This document shows positions 1 through 8,892 of a stretch of 64,000 nucleotides of DNA, in pieces; positions within the stretch are counted from its first letter, which is position 1, and each line of letters opens with the position of its first letter. Made by a program: the position numbers and the translations under genes. Origin of the DNA: Bacillota bacterium (GTDB lineage Bacteria > Bacillota > Clostridia > DSM-8532); contig JAEZTB010000049.1 in NCBI GenBank assembly GCA_023443745.1, positions 18,833 through 82,832 on the forward strand, given 5' to 3'. The notes under the pieces are model-generated. The model was not told the origin of the DNA, did no database searches, and was given only the letters and a program-made list of their open reading frames with translations.

Positions 1-1561
1 GGCGACTTAAGGCCAGATAGCTCTCCCAAGCTGACTTAAAGTCTTTCTCCATCATAATCTTGTATTGAAGGGCACAGGTTTGGGCCAGGCAATAGTCGAT
101 ATAATAAAAAGGCCGTTCATAAATATGGGATTGCCGCTGCCAGGTACCACCCTTACCGAAGAAAGGGTCCTCCTCGTAATTGAGATGGGGCTTATATTGC
201 CCCTCAAGCTCCCGCCATACCTTTTTCCTCTCATCTGGTGTGAGCTCAGGCTTCTCATAGACGATGTGTTGAAATTCATCAACCATACAGCCATAGGGGA
301 TGAAAAGAAGGGTTGACAAAAGATGCATGTAGAGGTATTGGGGAGTTTTTTCACCAAAAAACAGATGCATCCAGGGAGCGGTGAAAAACTCCATGGACAT
401 GGAATGAATCTCTGCTGTTTCCATACCAATGATGCTCTGCTCAAATATCTCCATATTTCGTGTAAGATAGGCCTCAAAGGCGTGTCCGCACTCATGGGTC
501 AGGACATCGATGTCTCCACTGGTCCCATTAAAATTAGCAAAAACAAAGGGGGTTTTGTAAAGGGGTAGAAAATCACAATATCCGCCGCCTGTTTTACCCT
601 TTTTGCTGAGGACATCAAAGAGCTCACCATCCAGCATGAACTGGAAGAATTCGTTGGTTTCAGGAGAAAGCTCGGAATACATGGTTTTTCCATTTTTAAA
701 AATTTGTTCCGGTGAACCGATGGGAGAAGGATTCCCTTCTATGAAATACATGGGTTCATCAATAAAGCTCAAGCGCTCCAATCCTAATAATTGACGCTTT
801 TTATCATGAAGCTTGGAAGCAAGGGGTACCAAATATTCCTTAACCTGATTTCTGAAATTAGCCACTTTCTCTTTGTCATAATCATTGCGTTCCATTTGAA
901 TATATCCCAGCGGGACATAATTTTCCATATTAAGTTCTTTAGCCATGGATGTTCTGACCTTAACCAGCTTGTCATAGAGTTCATCCAGCTCATTGGCATG
1001 GGCCATGAAAAATTCAGTTCGTTTTTTATAAGCAGCCCGCCGAATCTCTCGATCAGGGTGTTCCAGATAGAAGGTAAGCATGGGAAGATTTAAGGTCTTT
1101 CCGTCAAACTCAAATTCCGCCGATGCCAGAAGCTTGGCATAAGCGGTAGAAAGCTTACCCTCCTCCTGCATATAAGGAATCATACGCTCATCGAAGCCCT
1201 TCAACTGTAGTTCAATTTTCTCGAGAACAAGGGGACTTAAAACCTTCTCTATTTCTGCACGAAAGGGTGAGGCCACAAGCTTTTTACTATAGTCCATGTG
1301 AAGCTGTACAAAACGGGGTACATTTTCATCATAGTAATTTTGTTCATCGGAATACATTTTGTCTTCGGTATTCAGAGTGTGGCGAATGTAGGCGAGGGTA
1401 CGCATGGTTGAAAGGCGTTTATTAAGTTCTGTAAGCTGCATGTGAATATCAAGCTGCTGCTGAGCTGATTTTGCTGTCTCAAAGGCTTGTGTCAAGGCAT
1501 TCCATTCTTTTGAAAAGCCCTCAAGCTCAATACGTTCATAGGGCATTTGGCTAAATATCAT
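1..1561 (-). CDS. M3 family oligoendopeptidase (3' end outside window)
   Basis: About 520 codons read open on the minus strand from an ATG at 1559-1561, preceded by an AGGGGG ribosome site; the gene runs off the left edge. The translation contains the zinc motif HECGH in the context LTHECGHAFEAYL (coded near 480-500) and further on GMETAEIHSMSMEFF, where the family's third metal-ligand glutamate is expected. Family M3 enzymes are soluble zinc peptidases that cut short peptides. Members of the non-PepF subgroup are roughly 550-565 residues, so about 40 C-terminal residues are probably missing. It is divergent from the Crp-type gene at 1831. The family call is firm; the exact subgroup is an inference. 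Confidence 0.9.
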   Translation of the reverse strand, partial: MIFSQMPYERIELEGFSKEWNALTQAFETAKSAQQQLDIHMQLTELNKRLSTMRTLAYIRHTLNTEDKMYSDEQNYYDENVPRFVQLHMDYSKKLVASPFRAEIEKVLSPLVLEKIELQLKGFDERMIPYMQEEGKLSTAYAKLLASAEFEFDGKTLNLPMLTFYLEHPDREIRRAAYKKRTEFFMAHANELDELYDKLVKVRTSMAKELNMENYVPLGYIQMERNDYDKEKVANFRNQVKEYLVPLASKLHDKKRQLLGLERLSFIDEPMYFIEGNPSPIGSPEQIFKNGKTMYSELSPETNEFFQFMLDGELFDVLSKKGKTGGGYCDFLPLYKTPFVFANFNGTSGDIDVLTHECGHAFEAYLTRNMEIFEQSIIGMETAEIHSMSMEFFTAPWMHLFFGEKTPQYLYMHLLSTLLFIPYGCMVDEFQHIVYEKPELTPDERKKVWRELEGQYKPHLNYEEDPFFGKGGTWQRQSHIYERPFYYIDYCLAQTCALQYKIMMEKDFKSAWESYLALSR

Positions 1562-1653
1562 TGGAAAAATCCCCCTATTATGTTCTTGTTGATAGATTAG
1601 CATATTTTAGTCAGATATAAAAGTCATTTCCTAATACTTTATACTTTATACCA

Positions 1654-1804
1654 GATCGAGGCTTGTGATGCGTTCCTGAAATCGAAGATGACGGATGGTT
1701 AATCGAAGGAATTGAATCATTTCATGATATAATAACCTTACCCGTTACCGAAATCAAAGATTTCGAACAGGTTCCCAAGTTATTGATACTTCGTATTAAT
1801 AACT
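1654..1804. repeat. modular hairpin repeat, copy A
   Basis: The gap between the peptidase and the Crp-type gene carries two blocks seen elsewhere in the window. The block at 1654-1675 (ATCGAGGCTTGTGATGCGTT) matches the inverted copy at 45427. The block at 1724-1804 matches 23881-23961 over about 80 bases with only about three differences. It contains the short hairpins GAAATCAAAGATTTC and TTATTGATACTTCGTATTAA. The repeat ends about 25 bases before the start codon of the next gene, so it lies in or next to that gene's promoter or leader. Confidence 0.8.
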
Positions 1805-1830
1805 TGCATGACGCGTAAAAAGGAGTAAAT

Positions 1831-2523
1831 ATGACTGACTACAATCTTTCAGCTCTTAAAAAATGTGAGCTTTTTGAAGGTATCGGAAAAGAGGAGCTTA
1901 AGGCACTGATGAATTGCCTGAAGCCCCGTATCCAAAGCTATGAGCGCAATGATTTTGTTGTAAGAAATGGTGATAGCCTTGATAGTTTGGGTATTGTGCT
2001 GGATGGAGAAGCTTCTGTGTTTAAGGAAAGCTTATCCGGAAACAGGATACTAATAAAAAATTTAAGTGTTGGAGAAATGTTTGGCGAGATAGCAGCTTTC
2101 GCAAGGCAAAAGGAATGGCCTGCCCTGGTGCAAGCCAATACCCCTTTAACGGTGTGTTTTATGCCGCAAAACAGGATTGTGGGGCAATGTGAAAACATCT
2201 GCAGCTGGCATAACATCATGACCACCAACATGCTGCGTGTTGTGTCTGAAAGAGCACTCCTGCTGAGTAAAAAGATGGAGTATATATCGATTAAGACCAT
2301 GAGAGCGAAGCTCTGTACTTTTATCTATGAGCACTATCTAAAAAAAGGAACGGTCACTCTCGTGCTTCCTATGAAGCGGGGACAACTGGCCGATTTCCTG
2401 AATGTTTCAAGACCATCCATGTCCCGGGAGCTGTCAAGGATGAAGGATGAGGGCATCATTGATTATCATCTCTCAACTGTTAAGATTCTTGATCTTGAAG
2501 TATTAAAATCATATTGTGAATAG
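1831..2523 (+). CDS. Crp/Fnr family transcriptional regulator
   Basis: A 230-residue protein with an N-terminal cyclic-nucleotide-binding-type beta-barrel (about residues 10-125), a long dimerisation helix, and a C-terminal winged helix with the recognition helix in ADFLNVSRPSMSRELSRM (about residues 180-205). The ATG follows AGGAG by six bases. Cysteines are present at positions 12 and 29 and in the barrel, but no clear four-cysteine FNR iron-sulfur pattern is seen, so the ligand is unknown. It stands upstream of an XRE-cupin regulator and an acyl-CoA synthetase, which are possible targets. Confidence 0.88.
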   Translation: MTDYNLSALKKCELFEGIGKEELKALMNCLKPRIQSYERNDFVVRNGDSLDSLGIVLDGEASVFKESLSGNRILIKNLSVGEMFGEIAAFARQKEWPALVQANTPLTVCFMPQNRIVGQCENICSWHNIMTTNMLRVVSERALLLSKKMEYISIKTMRAKLCTFIYEHYLKKGTVTLVLPMKRGQLADFLNVSRPSMSRELSRMKDEGIIDYHLSTVKILDLEVLKSYCE

Positions 2524-2604
2524 GTAGGGGGGCTATGGTATAATTCATAAAATAGCTATTGACTGATTCCCTTAAGATTCTTTCTGTGAAAGGGGTTATG
2601 AAGA

Positions 2605-3153
2605 ATGAATGAAAAAATACGGGATATTGCAGCCAGAATAAAGGGCCTAAGGCTTTTATCAGGGTTATCCTCCGAGGAAGTGGCCAGGGTCGTTAATGTC
2701 AGCGTTGAGGCTTATGAGCAATATGAAAGCGGAGAGGATGATATTCCTGTAAGCCTCATAAACGAGCTGTCCGATTATTACAGGGTTGATATGACTGAAA
2801 TCTTGACCGGTGTATCTCCCAAGCTTCATGACGTTTGTCTGGTAAAAAAAGGAGAGGGCCTTAGGATTGAACGCTATGACCAATATGAATTCCAGAGCCT
2901 GGCCTACAAATATGCCAAAAGAAAAATAGAACCTCTTTTGGTTACCCTGGACCCGAATAAATCACCTGAGCTGGTTACCCACAGGGGGCAGGAATTCAAT
3001 TATTGTCTGGAAGGCCAAATGATGGTTGTAATAGGCAAGGACGAATATGTACTGAATCCTGGAGATTCCCTCTACTTTAATTCCCTGCTACCCCATAAAA
3101 TGCTGGCTATGAATGGCCGGGAAGCCAGGTTCCTGACCGTCATTCTACTGTAG
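2605..3153 (+). CDS. XRE-family regulator with C-terminal cupin sensor domain
   Basis: A 182-residue protein with an N-terminal HTH_3 domain (about residues 7-60, including SSEEVARVVNVSVEAYEQYE) and a cupin_2 barrel (about residues 105-180, including THRGQEFNYCLEG and LNPGDSLYFNSLLPH). This class usually represses or activates its neighbours in response to a small molecule bound in the cupin. It lies 11 bases before the acyl-CoA synthetase gene, so the two are almost certainly one operon. A TATAAT at 2539-2544 is a possible -10 box; its -35 is weak. The ligand may be a product or substrate of the downstream ligase, which is an inference. Confidence 0.9.
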   Translation: MNEKIRDIAARIKGLRLLSGLSSEEVARVVNVSVEAYEQYESGEDDIPVSLINELSDYYRVDMTEILTGVSPKLHDVCLVKKGEGLRIERYDQYEFQSLAYKYAKRKIEPLLVTLDPNKSPELVTHRGQEFNYCLEGQMMVVIGKDEYVLNPGDSLYFNSLLPHKMLAMNGREARFLTVILL

Positions 3154-3164
3154 GAGGCTATAAA

Positions 3165-4838
3165 ATGAATCTTGCTCATCGCTATTTGGAGAAGGAAACC
3201 TTTACAAGCTATGAGGACTTTGCTCAGAATCTTAAGATCAAGGTGCCGGACTCTTTTAATTTTGCTTATGATATTATTGATGAATATGCCAGGCTTGAGC
3301 CCCAGCGATTGGCACTGGTCTGGTGCGACGACACCGGTGAAGAGAGGCGCTTTACCTTTCAGGATTTAAAGTTTTGGTCGGACAAGACGGCAAACTACTT
3401 AAAAGCCTCCGGTATTAGAAGGGGCGATAAGGTGATGCTCATCCTAAGAAGGCGGTATGAGTTTTATTTCTTTGCCTTTGCCCTGTGCAAAATCGGCGCA
3501 ACCTATATTCCTTCAACTAGCCAGCTCAAGGAAAAGGATATTGTCTATCGCAACAACGCAGCAGGCGTAAAAATGGTTGTGGCCTATAATTCTCCTGATA
3601 TTGTCGATTATGTTGATCAATCCAGGAAGGAGTGCCCTGCTCTGGAGAAAACCATATTGGTTGGCGGAAAACATGATGGCTGGCTTTGCTTTGATGAAGA
3701 CATCCCAAATACCTCAGAGAAATGGGACAGGCCTGAAGGTCAGGATGCACCGCAAAACAAGGATCTCATGCTCATTTACTTTACCTCCGGGACCACCAGT
3801 ATGCCTAAGATGGCCGCTCAGGACTTTACATATCCTCTGGGGCATATTGTAACAGCCAAGTATTGGCAAAGAGTTGTGGAAAACGGGCTGCATCTTACAG
3901 TAGCCGATTCGGGCTGGGCTAAGTTCGGTTGGGGTAAGCTCTATGGTCAGTGGATCTGCGGTGCGGTGCAATTTGTGTATGATATGGACAAGTTCGAGCC
4001 TAAGCGCCTTCTGGAATTGATGCAGAAATACCGTCTGGCTACGTTTTGCGCACCTCCTACCATTTATAGATTCCTGATTCAGCAGGATCTTACTCAATAT
4101 GATCTTTCTTCACTGGTGCATTGCTCTACAGCCGGTGAGCCCTTAAATCCGCAAGTGTTTTATACCTTTCAGAAGGAGACCGGATTAAAAATTTTAAATG
4201 GTTTTGGACAATCAGAAACTGCCGTTATGGTAGCCAATTTTGAATGGCTGGATATTGACCCCGGTGCCATGGGAAAGCCTAATCCTGCTTTCCACGTTGA
4301 TGTAGTGGATGAGGAGGGGAAATCCGTCCCAGCAGGTGTGGAAGGCGAGTTGGTTGTTCGGAATGTGGATACTCATAAGCCTGCAGGACTTTTTTCCGGT
4401 TATTATCAGGATACAACAGCCACTCAAAAGGTTTGGCATGACAATACCTATCATACCGGAGACGTGGTTTATAGGGATGAGCATGGCCTTTACTGGTTTG
4501 TCGGGAGAAATGATGATGTTATAAAGGCCTCGGGTTACCGTATCAGTCCCTTTGAAGTGGAAAGCGCTCTGATTGAACATCCGGCAGTGGTGGAATGTGC
4601 CGTAACAGGAGCACCTGACCCTATTCGCGGAACTGTTGTTAAGGCAACCGTAGTTTTGGGCAAGGGCTATATTCCCTCGGAAGCACTTAAAATAGAGATT
4701 CAGACCTATGTTAAAAATGTTACGGCTCCCTATAAGTATCCCCGTATTTTAGAATTTGTAGAGGAACTGCCCAAAACCATCAGTGGTAAAATAAAGAGGG
4801 CTCAAATCCGAAAGGAAGATCACCAGGGTAAAGAATAG
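3165..4838 (+). CDS. AMP-forming acyl-CoA synthetase (acetyl/medium-chain type)
   Basis: A 557-residue adenylate-forming enzyme that activates a carboxylic acid with ATP and CoA. The phosphate loop reads YFTSGTTSMPKMA near residue 205, the A5 motif is NGFGQSETAV, the A7-A8 region is YHTGDVVYRDEHG...GRNDDVIKASGYRISP, and the catalytic lysine motif at the C terminus is PKTISGKIKR. The P-loop has Ser-Met where many relatives have Gly-x-Pro-Lys. The layout resembles the Acs/medium-chain ligase branch of the ANL family. It is co-transcribed with the XRE-cupin gene and ends at a strong terminator. The acid substrate cannot be named from sequence. Confidence 0.88.
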   Translation: MNLAHRYLEKETFTSYEDFAQNLKIKVPDSFNFAYDIIDEYARLEPQRLALVWCDDTGEERRFTFQDLKFWSDKTANYLKASGIRRGDKVMLILRRRYEFYFFAFALCKIGATYIPSTSQLKEKDIVYRNNAAGVKMVVAYNSPDIVDYVDQSRKECPALEKTILVGGKHDGWLCFDEDIPNTSEKWDRPEGQDAPQNKDLMLIYFTSGTTSMPKMAAQDFTYPLGHIVTAKYWQRVVENGLHLTVADSGWAKFGWGKLYGQWICGAVQFVYDMDKFEPKRLLELMQKYRLATFCAPPTIYRFLIQQDLTQYDLSSLVHCSTAGEPLNPQVFYTFQKETGLKILNGFGQSETAVMVANFEWLDIDPGAMGKPNPAFHVDVVDEEGKSVPAGVEGELVVRNVDTHKPAGLFSGYYQDTTATQKVWHDNTYHTGDVVYRDEHGLYWFVGRNDDVIKASGYRISPFEVESALIEHPAVVECAVTGAPDPIRGTVVKATVVLGKGYIPSEALKIEIQTYVKNVTAPYKYPRILEFVEELPKTISGKIKRAQIRKEDHQGKE

Positions 4839-4857
4839 ATTAAACAGAGAAAAATGA

Positions 4858-4885
4858 AAATGCTGAGATTCTCAGCATTTTTTTT
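4858..4885 (+). terminator. intrinsic terminator after the acyl-CoA synthetase
   Basis: A perfect inverted repeat, AATGCTGAGA and TCTCAGCATT around one base, is followed directly by a run of eight T. It begins about 20 bases after the stop codon at 4838 and closes the XRE-cupin/ligase operon. Confidence 0.92.
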
Positions 4886-4993
4886 GCAACTTTTGAAATA
4901 AAAGATTAATATTGCCCAAAATCATATTTTGAAGGAATTTTTGAATTTGTCGCGAAATTTTACCATAAAAAGCGCCTGGAGGTTAAAGTATCG

Positions 4994-7456
4994 GTGTCTC
5001 AAAGAGATAGAATTGACTGTTCGGATATGTTGGCTCAAATGGCAAAGGGTTTTATGCTGAGTGAGATTCTTTATGATGGTGCGGGAAAACCCTGTGATTT
5101 CAAAATTGTTTCCGCCAATAAAGGCATGGATAATTTCAGCCTTGTCCCATCTGATGAACTTATAGGAATTCGTGTAAAAGATCTTTCACCAAAGTACTGC
5201 GACCCTGTTTACCCATTTTTCTATATGGTTGCCAATACAGACCAGGCATCGGAAAACGAGTATTTCTCCAACATTTACAAAAGAGATGTCAAAATATTCA
5301 CATTCTCTCCCATGCCCGGGTTTGTTGCATGCTACTATGAGTTTCTTTCCAAGCCAAGCAATTGGATTAATGATCATGCAGGGAAAATGATACAAATCTC
5401 GGAGAATGCAGATCAGGTCTTCTGGGTCAGAAGGGGCGACAAGATTATTTTTGTTAATCCGGTCTTTGAGACATTATTCGGCATCTCATGTGAAAGGTTC
5501 TATCAAGACATAAATGTATTGCTTGAAGTTGTTGATTCAAAGGATTATGGCCGCCTATGCAATGTGCTCAGGAACGATGGGAAATACCTGGAGACACATT
5601 ATAATATTGAATTCAGAGTTAATCGGCCCGATGGAACCCTGAAATGGCTTTGGCTTAAGACTTTCTCAATCCGAGAGAGTGTGGGGGGAATTGTCAAAAA
5701 GGCTGCAACAGTTATTGATATAACTGAGCGCAAGCTCATGGAGGAAGAACTCTTCCGCAATCATCGAGAAATATCGATCTTATACGATCTTTTTAAGCGG
5801 GCAGCTGAGCATGTCGAACTCCTTGAGCTTCTTAAGAAAGCTCAGCAGATCATAGTTGATCATATAGGAGTGCGCAGTCTTTGCCTCTATTTGAACGATG
5901 AGGAAAATAATCAATTAAGACTATATTCCCATCGGGGTATGAGCCAGGAGCTCATAAAAATTGCTATGGTTCTGCCGTCCGAAGCTGGCTTATATCGGGA
6001 GCATACTATTTTGCCTGTTTCAACCCTTGAAGACGAAATAATCAAAGAGCAGCTCATGCGGGATGATGTAAGCATAATTGGGCGCTTCCCTATTGTTTAT
6101 GCAGATAAAACCCTGGGAGTTCTAATGGTTGGCCTTATGACGGGGCAGAAATTTAGTCATTTAGATAAGGAATTCATTATCACCATTTGCAATCAATTGG
6201 CCGTTCTAATCTATAATATGAGACTTTTTTATGAGCTTAAGCAGGAATTGGAGATGCGAAGAAATGCTGAAAAGGAAAACGAGCTGATTTTTAAAACATC
6301 CATCGATCTGTTAGCCATAATGGATTATGATATGAAGTTTGTCAGAATCAGCCCTCAATGGGAAAAATGCCTGGGATGGAATGAAAGTGAGCTTATTAAT
6401 AGAAGTATTTTAACACTGGTTCATCCCGATGACAGAGACAAAGCTCTGGATTCCATAGACCTGCTTACTTCTGAAGGCATCATTATCGGATACGAGAATC
6501 GGCTCGCACAAAAAGATGGCACCTACCGGTGGTTCGCATGGAATGCCCAGGTGGTCATGGAAGATAAAGACAAGCTAATTGTTATGTCTGGCCGGGATAT
6601 CACGCGGAATAAGGAAATTGAAGATAAGAACCGTGATCTGGAGCGGGCCTATCAGATGGAATCCATTAAGATGGAGTTTTTTGCCAACATCTCTCATGAA
6701 TTCAGAACTCCGCTGAATATCATTCTTTCAGCACTTCAGCTCATTCAATATGGCATGGCTGAGCATAAGCTTTCTCCTGAAAACGAGAGGCATTTAAGAC
6801 ACTTAAGATCCGTAAAACAAAATGCTTTCAGACTTCTTAGGCTGGTTAACAACCTCATTGATATTACAAAGCTCGATTCGGGATATTTAAAGATTTATCC
6901 CTCCAACTGCGATATTATCAATATGGTTGAGAATATCACCCAGTCCGTAGCCCAATATATAGAGGGCAAGGGAATCAATCTGATTTTTGATACCGATGTG
7001 GAGGAGAAAATTCTTGCATGTGATACCGATATGATTGAACGGATTATGCTTAATCTTCTTTCCAATGCTGTTAAGTATACCGATAAAGGCGGCACTATCA
7101 AGGTAACCATTCAAGATTTGGGTGATACAATCAGAATATCTATCATGGATACCGGCGTGGGAATAGCGGAGGATAAGCTGGATATGATCTTTGAGCGATT
7201 TGTTCAGGGTGATCGGCCTCTCAACAGAAGATGTGAGGGAAGCGGTATTGGGCTCTCATTGGTTAAGTCCCTGGTTGAGCTTCATAAAGGGAGGATTTAT
7301 GCCAACAGTACTGTCAATAAAGGCAGTGAATTTACTTTCGAGCTCCCCGTGGTCGTAATGGATCAAAGTGCCCAATTCCAGGGCGTGGAACCCAGCAATG
7401 AGGAGCGGATTCACAAAATAAATGTGGAGTTTTCTGATATTTATTCCTTAAATTAA
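4994..7456 (+). CDS. soluble PAS-PAS-GAF-PAS sensor histidine kinase
   Basis: An 820-residue protein starting at GTG 4994 after GGAGG. It has no membrane segment or signal peptide, so it should sense an internal signal. An N-terminal PAS-like region (about 15-115) is followed by a PAS/PAC unit (about 130-250, ending AATVIDITERKLMEEEL), a GAF domain (about 255-410) and another PAS/PAC unit (about 430-550, ending SGRDITRNKEIED). The HisKA motif FFANISHEFRTPLN has the phosphoacceptor His at residue 568. The ATPase N box is NLLSNAVKYTDKGG and the G boxes are DTGVGIAEDKLDMIFERF and GSGIGLSLVKSLV. No response regulator is adjacent, so it is an orphan kinase. It lies just upstream of the sugar locus but is separated from it by a promoter region. 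Confidence 0.92.
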   Translation: MSQRDRIDCSDMLAQMAKGFMLSEILYDGAGKPCDFKIVSANKGMDNFSLVPSDELIGIRVKDLSPKYCDPVYPFFYMVANTDQASENEYFSNIYKRDVKIFTFSPMPGFVACYYEFLSKPSNWINDHAGKMIQISENADQVFWVRRGDKIIFVNPVFETLFGISCERFYQDINVLLEVVDSKDYGRLCNVLRNDGKYLETHYNIEFRVNRPDGTLKWLWLKTFSIRESVGGIVKKAATVIDITERKLMEEELFRNHREISILYDLFKRAAEHVELLELLKKAQQIIVDHIGVRSLCLYLNDEENNQLRLYSHRGMSQELIKIAMVLPSEAGLYREHTILPVSTLEDEIIKEQLMRDDVSIIGRFPIVYADKTLGVLMVGLMTGQKFSHLDKEFIITICNQLAVLIYNMRLFYELKQELEMRRNAEKENELIFKTSIDLLAIMDYDMKFVRISPQWEKCLGWNESELINRSILTLVHPDDRDKALDSIDLLTSEGIIIGYENRLAQKDGTYRWFAWNAQVVMEDKDKLIVMSGRDITRNKEIEDKNRDLERAYQMESIKMEFFANISHEFRTPLNIILSALQLIQYGMAEHKLSPENERHLRHLRSVKQNAFRLLRLVNNLIDITKLDSGYLKIYPSNCDIINMVENITQSVAQYIEGKGINLIFDTDVEEKILACDTDMIERIMLNLLSNAVKYTDKGGTIKVTIQDLGDTIRISIMDTGVGIAEDKLDMIFERFVQGDRPLNRRCEGSGIGLSLVKSLVELHKGRIYANSTVNKGSEFTFELPVVVMDQSAQFQGVEPSNEERIHKINVEFSDIYSLN

Positions 7457-7773
7457 GGATGAATAACCCAAAAGGTAAAAGTTGAATCTTGTCTTACGTA
7501 GCAAGCTGTTTCACGGCTTTGTGCATTGCAATTCAATAATGAGGTATGATTTTCTGGTCAAGATAAATTTTTACTATTGAAAGCTTGACTAAGTCTCTCA
7601 CAAAAAAACCAGATAAGAATTTACTATTAATCAGCATACCTTTATTCATAGAAACATCCATGCGATCCCTATAATTAAATTATTCAATGACTATCATAGG
7701 ATAAATCATGCTGGGCTTGGAGATTTATTCACTGGGTAGGAATTATCAAATAATTTAAAAAGGGGATGTTAAC
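7457..7773 (+). promoter_or_regulatory. xylF control region with two 29-bp direct repeats
   Basis: This 317-base gap contains two copies of a repeat, at 7561-7589 and 7611-7639. They read AGATAAATTTTTACTATTGA and AGATAAGAATTTACTATTAA, then share a GC a few bases later. Their starts are exactly 50 bases apart, close to five helical turns. A TATAAT at 7670-7675 is a good -10 box, with TTCATA at 7645-7650 as a weak -35 (19-base spacer). The downstream repeat therefore abuts the -35, as expected for an activator of the AraC type such as the YesN-like regulator at 14287. No terminator is seen after the kinase gene. Confidence 0.65.
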
Positions 7774-8808
7774 ATGAAAAAGGTAATCAAAATTCTAGCT
7801 TTGATGCTTGCCATGGTCATGCTGACTGCATTATTTACCGGCTGTGGAAAGGAAGTAGCGTCACAAAATGAGAATGGAAAGAAATTAAAAATCGGTATCT
7901 CACTTCCGACTCAAAGAGAAGAAAGATGGGTGCTTGACAAGGAAAACTTTGAAAAAGTAGCAAAAGAGCTCGGCGTTGAAGTAGCCATTCAAATTGCTGA
8001 TAATGATGCAGCGAAACAGCAATCACAATGTGAAAATCTTATCGCTCAGGGAATCGACGTCCTGATTCTCGCCCCCCATGATGGAAAAGCGGCAGCAAAT
8101 ATTGTAACAAAAGCCCACGAGGCTGGAATTAAGGTCGTATCCTATGACAGGCTCGCACTCGATTGCGATCTTGAACTGTATGTAACCTTCGATAGCTTGA
8201 AAATCGGTGAAATGCAAGGCGAATGGCTTATGAGCAAGGTTACAAAAGGTAATGTCGTTGTTCTCGCAGGTGACCCCGCCGACAGTTGCGCAGTTCTTTA
8301 TAAAAAGGGTGCTATGAATAAGATACAGCCAAGGGTTGACAGCGGAGACATCAAGGTTGTAGCTAACCAGGATGTTAAGGACTGGCAACCAAGTGAAGCA
8401 ATGAAGCATATGGAGAATGCTTTGACTGCCAACGGAAATGACATCCAGGGGGTTCTTGCTCCTAATGATGGTACTGCTGGGGCAGTCATTCAGGCTCTTG
8501 CGCAGCAGGGAATGGCTGGAAGTATACCTGTTACAGGACAGGATGCGGAAGTAGCGGCTGCAAAGAGAATTCTTGAAGGCACCCAGGGAATGACAGTATT
8601 CAATGACATAAGAGATCTTGGTAAAGCAGCCCTTGAAGCGGCTGTAAAGTTTGCAAAGGGCGAAGCCGTTGCAACAGAGAATAAGGAACACAACGGTAAA
8701 ATTGATGTCCCGGCAATTTATATGGGACCGAAGCTTGTTGATAAGGATAATCTCCAGAAGGTTCTTGTAGATAGTGGGTTCATGGATAAGAAAGAGTTGG
8801 AAAAATAA
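7774..8808 (+). CDS. xylF: xylose-type sugar ABC transporter, substrate-binding lipoprotein
   Basis: A 344-residue lipoprotein whose signal peptide ends in the lipobox LFTGC, so it is anchored outside the membrane. The mature part is a periplasmic-binding-protein fold of the XylF/RbsB group: ISLPTQREERWVLDKENF at the start, VLILAPHDGKAAANIV, SYDRL, and VLAPNDGTAGAVIQAL and PVTGQDAE late in the chain. The arginine/tryptophan-rich QREERW and the NDGTAG and GQDA motifs are typical of D-xylose binders. It is the first gene of an operon with the ATPase and permease. The ligand could be another aldopentose. Confidence 0.9.
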   Translation: MKKVIKILALMLAMVMLTALFTGCGKEVASQNENGKKLKIGISLPTQREERWVLDKENFEKVAKELGVEVAIQIADNDAAKQQSQCENLIAQGIDVLILAPHDGKAAANIVTKAHEAGIKVVSYDRLALDCDLELYVTFDSLKIGEMQGEWLMSKVTKGNVVVLAGDPADSCAVLYKKGAMNKIQPRVDSGDIKVVANQDVKDWQPSEAMKHMENALTANGNDIQGVLAPNDGTAGAVIQALAQQGMAGSIPVTGQDAEVAAAKRILEGTQGMTVFNDIRDLGKAALEAAVKFAKGEAVATENKEHNGKIDVPAIYMGPKLVDKDNLQKVLVDSGFMDKKELEK

Positions 8809-8892
8809 ATAAGTGCTAATTTATAAACAGCAAAGTTTCAGGGGGAATAGTGGGTTTCACTGTTCCTCCGAAATCTATTAAAGGTGAGATAG

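Noticed and set aside
8023..8691. Long open frame of 222 codons on the minus strand inside xylF
   Set aside because: It lies opposite a strongly conserved binding-protein gene, has no ribosome site, and its translation has no recognisable domain.
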